Positions 12,801-22,238 of a stretch of 64,000 bases of DNA are shown piece by piece. The notes beneath the pieces are model-generated. The model was given only the letters and a program-made list of their open reading frames with translations, did no database searches and was not told the origin of the DNA. Position 1 is the first letter of the stretch. The number at the start of each line of letters is the position of its first letter. This DNA comes from Mucor racemosus (lineage: Eukaryota > Mucoromycota > Mucoromycetes > Mucorales > Mucoraceae). A program made the position numbers and the translations under genes. The stretch is from the NCBI GenBank assembly GCA_027405735.1, contig JAPEHQ010000013.1, positions 868,001 through 932,000 on the forward strand. Reading direction: 5' to 3'.

Positions 12801-13683
12801 TTTTCAAGGAAAAAGCAGTGAATTTTACGCGTTTTTATATCTCTTGTGAGATATAAAATAAATCTAGGGATACGTAGGATAATACGATCAATTTATTTCT
12901 ATTTAGCAGTGTCTAGGGTATATCTTAAAAAATATTTATTATGAGGTTAGTTATAGAAATACTGGAATGCTTTGGATTTGAATATTTGCCTTGATATGTA
13001 AATTATACAAATCTATAATCAATCCATTGTGAATATATTAAAGCAGCAAAATTGCTCAAGTACTTATTTTTTAATTTGGTCTATCACAATAATCTGGTCA
13101 TAAGCCATACTATTCAATAGTTAGTTTCAAAGAAATAATGGGGTTTTGGTTTTTTGTATATGTTGTTAATTGTCGATTTGTAACGCATCTTTACTACTTT
13201 GTATTACAAGCAAACATAGATTACTGAGAATCTATTATTGAAATTGTGCTTTCAAAAATTAAAGTATCATAGGCGTCTGATAATATTGTATATAGTCATT
13301 GGTAAATATCAAGCATTCATTTAATGTAAACTGACCTATCATACCATAATCTAACTATAGACTTCCTTTTTGTTTATTTTGTTTTGAATTGAATTGTATA
13401 TACTGAAACATAGAATAACAAAATATAACAAAATAAGCGACTAATTAATCAGAAATACAAGATACAGAATTCTCCCGCCAAGTGTTTGAAATAGGTATCC
13501 CATATAAACAAGCAATAAGCAATATTGTATTATGGAACGCCTGAATATGATATATATCTTGTAAAACGGTGATATATGCTAATATTTTAAACTTTAATAC
13601 AGGATACAACCAGGATTCAAAGTAAATTCAAGAATCAGGCGCACTTTTCCATTTGTGAATCATGGAAAATTTGTAAAATATAG
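12801..13683. other. AT-rich, nothing recognised
   Basis: No exon, repeat boundary or RNA gene could be supported here. Confidence 0.4.
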
Positions 13684-13886
13684 GCTCATATGAATTTAAT
13701 ATCGCCATACTCTATGAATGCGCTAATTTTTGCAATATAGTAGTAAAGTGCAAATTAGCTGATCTTGCTTTGTATTATCAACTTGCAACAGATTTCAAAT
13801 CTAGTAAACCTTTAGGAAATCTACTTTATTCACTAATTAAAGGGTTATCTACTGATAAGGAGAGAAAGAAAAGTGCAACTGTATAG
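13684..13886 (+). pseudogene. Orphan exon resembling Sel1-type repeats
   Basis: An open segment beginning just after a possible acceptor (AATATAG) runs to a TAG at 13884-13886. It reads EFNIAILYECANFC, then CKLADLALYYQLATDF, then KPLGNLLYSLIKGLSTD. The spacing of A-L-Y, A-x-Y-Y and L-G-x-L-Y-x-L-I-K-G is reminiscent of Sel1-like tetratricopeptide repeats. No upstream exons could be assembled, so this is probably the surviving 3' end of a dead gene. A live gene with unrecognised upstream exons remains possible. Confidence 0.35.
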
Positions 13887-14579
13887 TATATTCTTGAAAT
13901 CTATGTTTATTGTAAAAGAGCACTAATACTATATATATGGGCGACATGATGAAATAAGGTTATGGCTTGTATGTATAATGTACACGGAGACAGGTATTGT
14001 GATACTTGAAAAAAAGTTGACATTTTTTTTATCATGTACCTCAAATATATATTAAATTGATTATATAATAAAATGCATGAAATTCCTTTGGTGTCTAAAT
14101 GAAATTACTCAGTTACCTTTCTGATTTGTCTGTTGTTGTACCTGATTTTGATCTACGATATAAAAGGTGTCTTTCTGGCATGATATTGTTGATGATACAT
14201 CTTTCAAGTAACAAAAGAAAAGTGTAACACTAACCTTATACAAAATCAAAATAAACAACCCTGTAGCCTACTTGTACAGTTAATAACACATTCTCTCACA
14301 CTCACACAAGCAGAATATTGGGTTATTGCTTCTATTTTTTCAATTGTAAATTTTCTCCCTAAAATGAATTAAACCCCCCTTATTTTTATCTTGATTGTCT
14401 CCTTTTTTTTTGTTTTATATATTATTTTTATAATCACAATTGTGTGCTGTTGTTGTTTTTTATTCTAGTTAAACTTGAAGTAATTAACTGCTCTTTTTTC
14501 TTTTCCTTCCTTTCTTTTTTGAGTTTTTTTTTTGAATTTTGATTTTTTGAGTGTTTTGAGTTCTTTTTTACATTTAAAA
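13887..14579. other. 5' flank of the G beta gene
   Basis: The proximal part (14280-14579) is pyrimidine-rich with CTCACACTCACACAAG-like sequence and long T runs, as often seen before highly expressed fungal genes. No TATA box is obvious. The distal part shows nothing. Confidence 0.45.
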
Positions 14580-15745
14580 ATGCCAAATACAAACAACGAT
14601 AGCGACATACCTGAAAGAATAGCAGCTGCTAGAAGAGAAGCAGAAGCATTGAAAGAACGCATCAAACAACGAAAAGAAGCATTGGCTGATACAACCTGTA
14701 AGTTTTTTTTATTACTATTTATAATCGAAAAAGTTAATCTAATTGATAAAATCAGTACAAGAAATGGCCAAAGATGTTGAGCCATTACCACGCATTGTTA
14801 TGAAAGCCAGACGAACATTGAAAGGTCATCTAGCTAAAATCTATTCAATGCATTGGGCTTCTGATAAAAGACATCTGGTATCAGCATCTCAAGATGGTAA
14901 ACTCATTGTCTGGGATGCTTATTCAACAAATAAAGTACATGCCATTCCACTTCGATCTTCTTGGGTCATGACCTGTGCTTATGCACCTTCTGGTAACTTT
15001 GTTGCTTGTGGTGGTTTAGATAATATTTGCTCCATTTACAATCTAAGAACACGCGATGGCCCTGTACGTCCTGCTCGTGAATTATCAGCGCATAATGGCT
15101 ATCTTAGTTGTTGCCGATTTATTAACGACCGTCAAATCTTGACAGCTTCTGGTGATATGACTTGTATGCTTTGGGATATTGACGCAGGTGTTAAAACTGA
15201 AGAATTTGCTGATCATACAGGTGACGTGATGAGGTACTTATAGTTATAACTTGTTTATCTATAGCAATGTACTTATAGAATAATATAGTCTCTCTTTAGG
15301 GCCAAATCCCAATGTATTTGTTACTGGTGCCTGTGATTCAACAGCTAAAGTTTGGGATATTCGTACAAAACGATGTGTGCAAACATTTGTTGGTCATGAG
15401 GCTGATATCAACGCCGTTCAATTCTTTCCAGATGGTAATTCATTTGCAACAGGTTCTGACGATGCTACTTGCCGTTTGTTTGATCTACGTGCCGATTGTG
15501 AATTAAGTGTTTATTCACATGAATCAATTTTATGCGGTATAACATCTATTGGATTCTCTCCTTCGGGTCGTTTACTATTTGGTGGTTATGATGATTACAA
15601 TTGCAATGTATGGGATACACTTAAATGTGAAAGAGTGGGTGTATTATCTGCTCATGATAATAGAGTATCTTGTCTAGGTGTTGCTGGAGATGGTATGGCT
15701 TTGTGTACTGGTAGTTGGGATTCTACTCTCAAGGTCTGGGCCTAG
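14580..15745 (+). CDS. Heterotrimeric G protein beta subunit
   Basis: Three exons, 14580-14697, 14756-15233 and 15289-15745, give 350 residues, the usual length of fungal G beta. The N-terminal helix ([16 protein letters not shown]) is the coiled-coil segment that pairs with G gamma. It is followed by a seven-bladed WD40 propeller with blade ends such as [34 protein letters not shown] and LKVWA. The acceptor at 15288 was chosen over one 11 nt downstream because it restores the family sequence [14 protein letters not shown] in phase. G beta-gamma relays signals from G-protein-coupled receptors, in fungi typically for growth, mating or nutrient responses. The gene starts after a pyrimidine-rich leader and ends just before an A tract. 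Confidence 0.95.
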
Positions 15746-16224
15746 CTTCAAACTTAAAAAAAAAAAAAAAAAAAAAAAACTTGATTTCTGCGATACTATA
15801 CTACTCCTTAATTATTTTTCAACGTATAGTTGTTGTGTGCTGTGTGTGCTTGTGTGTGCTTGTGTGTGTGTAATTCATCTCCTTTATCCTTTTCTCTCTA
15901 TCATACAATTCTCCTATTTTCTCATTTATAACTAAATGACATCTTTTTTTATTATTATTATTACTTATCATGAATTATGATAATCTATAATTTTTCTTTG
16001 TAAATTAAACTTTTTAAGAATTAAAAACTTATTTATTAACAGCAACAACAACAACAAGAAAAGGAATCTCTTTTGCCACATTTAATGCAATGTATCAATG
16101 CAAAATAATAATAATAATAATAAAAAGGGGGGGGGGGAATGAATATGTATAAAAATATGTATAATATATAATAGGTGTCATAATATATAGATATATAAAT
16201 AATAAAAAATGTATGCACAGAATA
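15746..16224. other. Intergenic with homopolymer and microsatellite tracts
   Basis: Contains an A tract (about 15757-15779), a TG microsatellite (15834-15870), AAT repeats followed by a G11 run (16106-16137), and ACA repeats near 16041. It lies between the convergent ends of the G beta and Tco89-like genes. Confidence 0.7.
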
Positions 16225-16878
16225 TTACGCAACATGTGGATAACGTTTAAGTTGAGACGAGGAGAGTGCTGAATGGTGCATTGATGAAGCACCAAACAAC
16301 CTACCGATAAAACCTGCTGATTTGTCATTTAACGAATGTCTTCTTTCTTCTTTAAAATTCATTAAATAATCATGCACTGTATGTGATGATGCTCTTCTTT
16401 GTAATTTAGGTGGTATAGATAATGATGAAGATGAACAAGAAGATGACCAAGAGGAAGCAGCAGATGATGATAATGGAGTATTTGAAACTAACAACGGTAA
16501 TTGTTGTTGTTGTAGTTCTGTCACGCGTTTGATCGATAGAGCTAAAGGATCTTGGAATTGTTTGACACACTTGTATTCACGATTAACTCTATCTAACTCT
16601 TTTGTTAATCTACGCATATTATCAGGATGGTCCAAATAGTTTTTATCATCTGCCAAAAAAGATTGTCTCTGTAACATTAATTTGTGTTGTGTACGACTTA
16701 ATTCTGATTTGTGAACAGATGATGAACGGGATGAACTTGATCTTTTCATGATTAAATCTTCATTATCGACAGTGTTGATACCATTAGTAGTAGATGTATA
16801 TGCTAGCGCATTGTAAGTTGTAAGTTGTATACTTGGAGGTGACCTTAGTAAAGAAGGCCTTGGATTCTGTTGATTCAT
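16225..16878 (-). CDS. Short Tco89-like protein (TORC1-associated family)
   Basis: Single exon, 217 residues, ATG at 16878. It is Ser-rich and mostly disordered, with a conserved-looking middle: SRTQHKLMLQRQ (about 60-71), then a helix containing LTKELDRVNREYKCVKQF and DPLALSIKRV. The RTQ-K-LLLQR motif followed by REY-x-V-xx-F/Y-x-DP is characteristic of the fungal Tco89 family, a subunit of TOR complex 1 at the vacuole. Yeast Tco89 is several times longer, so only the core is present here. The C terminus carries an RRASSHTVHDYL segment that could be a basophilic-kinase site, which is an inference. It lies convergent with the G beta gene. The main alternative is an unrelated disordered protein sharing the motif by chance. 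Confidence 0.6.
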   Translation of the reverse strand: MNQQNPRPSLLRSPPSIQLTTYNALAYTSTTNGINTVDNEDLIMKRSSSSRSSSVHKSELSRTQHKLMLQRQSFLADDKNYLDHPDNMRRLTKELDRVNREYKCVKQFQDPLALSIKRVTELQQQQLPLLVSNTPLSSSAASSWSSSCSSSSLSIPPKLQRRASSHTVHDYLMNFKEERRHSLNDKSAGFIGRLFGASSMHHSALSSSQLKRYPHVA

Positions 16879-17036
16879 TATTTATTGTTGTTTTTTAAAA
16901 ATAAAGAAAAGAGAGAGAGAGAGGAAAAGGGAGGGAGGGGAGAAGCTATTATTTTACTTTTTTTACTTTTTACTATATACACATTACATTGCTCCTATAT
17001 ACTTATTTTCATTTCACATGACGCTCCCTTTATTGC

Positions 17037-18668
17037 TTATTTGTTTGTATCATTTTTTATAACAAATTTGTTGATCAAGAATCTTCCAAGTTTGAATTTT
17101 TTTAGGATGCCTTGAATGACGCCTAAAATCGCATGAGCAACTGGACTTTTGTTCTTGTATAGAAACAGCAATAAAATTGAAGCTGTCATTAGATTCATAA
17201 TAGCATGTTTAACTGCTGCCTGTATAATTTATAATAGTTGATAATTAACATTCTAAACCACTCCTTAATCCATCATTCTTTACCTTAAAAACCCATTTCC
17301 AGCCATCTTCATCTCCATTACTATTAGTGTTTTTTGATTTTACTAATTTTTTAGATGTAGATGAAGTGTCTCTTGCCACTAATTCTTTTCTTAATCCATT
17401 GATTCTCTCATTTAATGATTCAATCTCTTGCTGTAACGCTTCTAAAGCTCTTTTTGTAGCAGGTCCTAAAACTGTTTGTTCATGTTGTTGTTGTTGCTGC
17501 TGAGCATTAAGTGATAAATATTGTTGTTGTGTTGCTGTTGCAGATGATGATGTTGTACTCATAGGTGATCTATATAAAGCAGATAAATCTTGTTGACTAT
17601 CGCGTTGTTGCATTAATGGACCTTGATCCATTTTATATTGTCGAGTAGAAGGATGTAATACCCAAGGATTCACACTGTCGTCAAAATTGTCCTCAAATAA
17701 TTCTCTTCTATTATTACTACGCTGTTGCTGAATACCAGATCTCTTACTATTGCTATTCATTTCTAAACCTGATCTACCAGATGCTGCTGATACAGGCCGT
17801 AATGTATGGCTGTTGGATGATGAAATCGATAATCGTCGTAATTCTGTAGGTGCTGTCATCATTGACATACGTCCTGATTGAGAAGAAGCTCGGCTAGATG
17901 ATCTTTCTTGCCACCTTGTTTTCTGTTGTACAGGTGGTGGTTGACGACGGTTCATTATAGGTGTAGATCGCTGAACTTGTCGTAAATATGCTCTTTCTTC
18001 TGCTTCTGCTGATCCAACGCTAGATTCATCTTGGGATGTTGCATCTTCTTCCTCACTAGAAGAGTCGCCACTATCACCTGATGGCTGCATAATAGCAAAG
18101 GACTGAATGATTTGATGGGCTTGTGCCCGGCCTGCAGGTTTTTTATACGCCTATACAAGTATGCATTGCTATAAATATAAATCGTTCTAGTTATAAACTA
18201 AAGTGTGGTAATATACCTCTTTTGCTGCTTGTAATAATGTTTCGACGTATTTATGTTTTGCTTCCATTTCACTTGTACCTTCTAATCTTTTCCAAGCATC
18301 CCTAAATCAGTAATTATAAATATACATTTATTGTTAGTCATGAACGGGAATTTTCATATGCAAATGAATTTATAAAATAAATACCATTTTGCTCTACCAA
18401 CAACATCAAAAATTCCAGGTCGTTGCGTATCAATATCTCCCTGCGACACCTGTTTGTATAAGGCATATAGCTATTTTGAATGATTAAATTATTGATTTTT
18501 CGCAACGGTTTAGATTTTTTTTTTCGCTCATATAAATAATACCTCTAATTTTTGGTCTTTTGTGGGTTGAACATTAGAAGAGGTTGGTAAATGTTGTACA
18601 ATATATAGTGCTTTATTATATCTCTGATTTATATATCTATTTGAATAATGAGCTGGTATAAAACTCAT
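17037..18668 (-). CDS. Acyl-CoA-binding domain protein with C-terminal anchor (ACBD5-like)
   Basis: Five exons, 18668-18543, 18470-18385, 18301-18217, 18150-17284 and 17219-17037, give 448 residues. The N-terminal ~95 residues are an acyl-CoA-binding (ACBP) domain with the signature [12 protein letters not shown], then [16 protein letters not shown] and [13 protein letters not shown] long acidic and Ser/Gln-rich disordered region follows ([15 protein letters not shown]), then a coiled coil near residues 350-375 ([16 protein letters not shown]). The last exon encodes a hydrophobic helix ([14 protein letters not shown]) and a basic tail ([12 protein letters not shown]). This layout, N-terminal ACBP plus coiled coil plus C-terminal anchor, is that of ACBD4/5-type proteins, which tether peroxisomes and bind very-long-chain acyl-CoA. 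I therefore infer a tail-anchored peroxisomal or ER protein. Without the last exon the frame would end after KNDG, losing the anchor. Confidence 0.85.
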
Positions 18669-19012
18669 ATTGTGATGTTGTTCTTATTTTCGTTTTGAAG
18701 GATTGTAAAGGGGAGTAATTCAAGGAAAAAGAGATTGGAGTGGGAATTAGAAGCTGCTCAAATTTCATCTTGTTGGAGGCCCAGAAACTGCTCGGAGAAT
18801 GAATAAATACCATGATGTGTTCGATTAGAGTTGTTGTTACATTTGATTGTTACGGTTAGAATGGCTGAAGAAGCTTATAAAAATCGCTAATAATGCCTCC
18901 TTTCTTATTAGCGCTGCTAATTAGCTTAACGGTGTATATGTAATTATTATTTTTCTTTTATCAAGTGTATAACTTTATTAGATTATAATATATGTATTAC
19001 GTATTCGTATAT
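18669..19012. other. 5' flank of the ACBD gene / 3' flank of the SDR gene
   Basis: About 340 bp with no exon recognised. Confidence 0.5.
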
Positions 19013-19870
19013 TTAATCATAATTGACATCAACAATAACTTCCTTCCATTCTTCAAGCAATTTCAAAGTGCTTTCACATTTGTTCTTAATAACATTATAG
19101 TTATCTTCACTGAAAGGAAGGATATCAGGAAATTCGTGGTTAGCAGCAAAGTTTTCGTGTCTAACTACATCAGCGATACTCTTCGCAAGTTTGGCTGGGT
19201 TACCAGGTTGCTGGCCATTGTATAACATGGTATTTTTCTTGTAGCCATCCAACATTTCCTTGTAATCATCATCACAGATAATGTTGGCCATTTTCTTTTC
19301 CTGGAAGAATTCAGTTCTTGTAAAACCAGGTTCAGCAACTAGTACTTTGATACCCAAATGAGCCACTTCTTTTTTTAAAGATGCACTAAGGCCTTCAACT
19401 GCAAATTTAGAGGAAGCATACAGACCAGCAATAGGAAAGCCATCCCAACCAGCACCGGAAGAAATATTGACAATAGTACCCGTTTTCTTTTCTCTCATAT
19501 AAGGAAGAACGGTACGAGTGACAGTCAATAAACCAAAGACATTAGTATTGAATTGATCAAAGGCTTGCTTGCTAGAAGAAAACTCGAGGAAGTTTTCTTC
19601 GGCATAACCAGCATTATTGACCAAGACGTCGATTTGACCAAAAACGTCTACGATTTCTTTAACAGTTTTTTTGATGACTTCAAAATCATCTGTAACATCG
19701 ATCTTCTTTAATAGCAAATTTTCGTTCTTGCTATGCTTTGCGAATGCCTTTTCTAACTTTTCCAAGTTTCTAGAAGTAGCAACCACTTTATCTCCTCTCT
19801 TCAAAGCTTCATAAGCCATGTATTCACCAATACCAGAAGAACAACCAGTAATCAACCAGACCTTGGACAT
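19013..19870 (-). CDS. Short-chain dehydrogenase/reductase (classical SDR)
   Basis: Single-exon gene, 285 residues. Cofactor motif TGCSSGIG at residues 8-15, NNAG at 85-88, catalytic Ser in NISSGAG (137-138), and Tyr151/Lys155 in YASSK. These are the complete landmarks of a classical Rossmann-fold SDR. The motif TGCSSGIG with an ATSRN segment after the second strand suggests NADP(H) preference (inferred). The substrate is unknown; relatives act on short ketones, aldehydes or sterol-like molecules. There is no signal peptide or membrane segment, so it is cytosolic. The ATG at 19870 starts MSKVWLITG, the normal distance from the first strand. A TATA-like box lies 63 bp upstream. The gene is intronless, unlike its neighbours, which may indicate high inducible expression or a horizontally acquired gene; the sequence does not decide. 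Confidence 0.9.
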   Translation of the reverse strand: MSKVWLITGCSSGIGEYMAYEALKRGDKVVATSRNLEKLEKAFAKHSKNENLLLKKIDVTDDFEVIKKTVKEIVDVFGQIDVLVNNAGYAEENFLEFSSSKQAFDQFNTNVFGLLTVTRTVLPYMREKKTGTIVNISSGAGWDGFPIAGLYASSKFAVEGLSASLKKEVAHLGIKVLVAEPGFTRTEFFQEKKMANIICDDDYKEMLDGYKKNTMLYNGQQPGNPAKLAKSIADVVRHENFAANHEFPDILPFSEDNYNVIKNKCESTLKLLEEWKEVIVDVNYD

Positions 19871-19932
19871 TTTAAATTTGTTGTATAAATAATAGTAATA
19901 ATAGAATAATAATATTACATCCTTGCTCGGAT

Positions 19933-19940
19933 TATTTATA
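19933..19940 (-). promoter_or_regulatory. TATA box of the SDR gene
   Basis: TATAAATA on the minus strand, 63 bp upstream of the SDR start codon, embedded in a more GC-rich flank. The position fits a core promoter. Confidence 0.6.
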
Positions 19941-20770
19941 CCTGGAAATGAAGCACTAGCATTTAAAACGTTGTAAAACTCTTACGAATGGTTTTCTTTT
20001 TAAGGAAATATAGAAGAAAAGCATTACGTTTGACAGTTTCCTCTTTTAGATATAATAATCTGCTGATATAGTGTTGCGATAAGAAGTTATTAATTCACTT
20101 GCACAAATGTTTATGCACTACAGTTTGACCCATATTGCAGTTTATGAATAAATCATTTTTCGGCGTTGTCCATTGAGGAGGATCAGTATCATTCCCTTCT
20201 GTAAATTATTACTTTATTATCTTTAGTTTAATTTACTTTTATTTTTCAAGTTTTTATCGTTCTTAACATTTATATTATATCTTCAAATCTCACATCTTAG
20301 TTGCGCGCGCATCTTCGGTAGGACCTCCCACTCTTACTGTAAACGGATCAATCAATAAGCACAATTTAAAAAAAAAATTCGACGTTGATGTGATCAAATG
20401 ATTTATAAATATATCACAATCTAGAGCCGAGATCGTTGAGAAAAGATATACCATATTTAAATCAAATTTATACTCTACTTCCATGAAAAAACTGTAATAA
20501 AATCGGTTTAGATACAGAGGCAGTTTTTTGATAAGGTCAGCAAGAGTATTTATTTTAAATCAATAGCAATGTACTAACCTTTTATTTTTCATATTTCTCT
20601 ATATTAATCCTCCTTTGTTGTTGATTTCATTTATAAAAATACCAAATTTGTTTTTGGTAGTACTGGCTCTCCCCAAAACAAAATGAACTTACTCAATGGT
20701 AATGCTTTTTCTTGCAAAAAATAAATTACCAGAGATTTAATAGCATGCTACATAGTACATCTATACTATA
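19941..20770. other. Intergenic, nothing recognised
   Basis: AT-rich upstream DNA of the SDR gene. A short GC-richer patch (TTGCGCGCGCATCTTCGG near 20301-20318) stands out but has no assignable function. Confidence 0.4.
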
Positions 20771-20953
20771 TTAATTTAAATCTACCGCGTTAAAGCCATG
20801 TAAGAATCCTTTAAAGATGTGTAAATCAATTTTGCTGCTGCTGCTGCTGCTGTTTTCATATTCAATCACCGCTTGTCCATTTCTTTTGTTGGACGTCAAT
20901 TTGATGAATTTTGAACATCCAAAATAGTTTTCGATAGTTTTCTCAAAAACCAC
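20771..20953 (-). pseudogene. Orphan exon with RRM-like character
   Basis: A 60-codon open stretch with the pattern ENYFGCSKFIKL, then RNGQAVIEYEN, then a Ser tract from a GCT/AGC trinucleotide repeat, then GFLHGFNAVDL. The N-Q-A-V-I-E-Y strand after a basic loop resembles the RNP1 strand of RNA-recognition motifs. No partner exons were found, so it is either a relic or the last exon of an unresolved gene. Confidence 0.25.
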
Positions 20954-21890
20954 TTTATAAAGTAGGCAATGCCTAATAATAAAAAATTATACGTCTTTTG
21001 ATGGCGGTTTTAATGATGCAACTTGTGCCCATTTTTCTCACTAAAAGTATTAAATGAAATTCAAAAATGTAAAATGAGGTTTTTGCCAAAAACGTCGCGT
21101 TTCTCAATAAACGAAATCAAAATAAATGTTTCTACATGAAAGGGTGAGAAATTCTGATTATTTTGATCTTAGAAATGTCATATTTAATTTGTCATTTTCG
21201 GCCCGAAAATCCCGAAAGAGCGATTTGAAGTGATTTTCCCTTATGACCCCTCATGAAAAATGGTCGAAACTCGAAACATTTTTCGATGGATCCAAAAATA
21301 CAAGAAAATGCAATACAAAGCAGCCATGAGTTGTAGATGGTAATTGGTAGTAATTTCTCGATCCAGAAACGCCCAAAAACCAAAAAAACAGACTATTAAA
21401 ATTACTAAATTTAGGCATTTTCAAGCACAAAATTGCATATTCAAAGCTATTTACTTGATGAAACATATAATAATGTTTGATATTTTTATAACTCTCACGG
21501 TCAGTAAACATGCATACAACAATGTACGTACATTTTTAATATGCTTTACAATAACTAAATTTGTTAAAAATCCTATGATTTGAGGATTTTCATTGTGTCT
21601 GTGTTTTTGCAAGCGACTTTTATTTATGCATAAAACTCTGAGCATATGTAAATGTATAGTAGATATTTAATATTTAATATTTTAAATAAACGTCATGTAA
21701 CTGTAAGATTTATGCAAAGGAATTTCTAGTAAATGTTTATTAATATTTACCGCTATAAGGGTTTCAGACGCTTGAGGTAAATGTTACTCTAAATTGAATT
21801 AATTTGATACAATTACCGAGAAAATACTAAAAATTAAAAAATACATGATCTACATACAATGTTAAATTAATATAAGATATTATTCGGTAT
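20954..21890. other. Repeat-like AT-rich DNA
   Basis: Stretches such as GCCCGAAAATCCCGAAAG and AAACGCCCAAAAACC have the same texture as the non-coding repeats near 38.6, 54.6 and 59.9 kb, but I could not align a full copy by eye. No gene was seen. Confidence 0.35.
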
Positions 21891-21898
21891 CTTCACCC

Positions 21899-22044
21899 TG
21901 AGACTCAACCAGACTCAAGGTATTTTCTATCTGACTTCGAAATTAAGCAGTGAAATTGAAAAATTAAAAAGTATTTTTGAGTCACCCGCTTAAAATATTA
22001 AAAATACCTTTCGAAATACCTCGTTTCTGTGAGTCTCAGACTCA
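21899..22044. other. Cluster of GAGTC/GACTC motifs with a perfect palindrome
   Basis: The pentamer GAGTC or its complement occurs repeatedly in 150 bp (TGAGACTCAACCAGACTCAA at 21899; TGAGTCAC near 21978). The cluster ends in a 15-bp perfect palindrome TGAGTCTCAGACTCA at 22030-22044. It lies just left of the Crypton-type recombinase gene, where element-end binding sites could be expected. That role is inferred. Confidence 0.4.
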
Positions 22045-22238
22045 TAATAATTGTTTTCCCGAAAATTCGCTTATTGGTTCCCTAAAATCGGTTCCTGGAA
22101 CAAATCCGAAAAAAGAGCTATTTGACATCTGTCTTCTTTTTTTTTTTTCCTTTTATCAATTCTTCTGATAATTTTAACAACACGAATACTCAGCAAAACA
22201 ACAACACCTCTAGCTCTAACGAGCAAGGAATTCGACGT

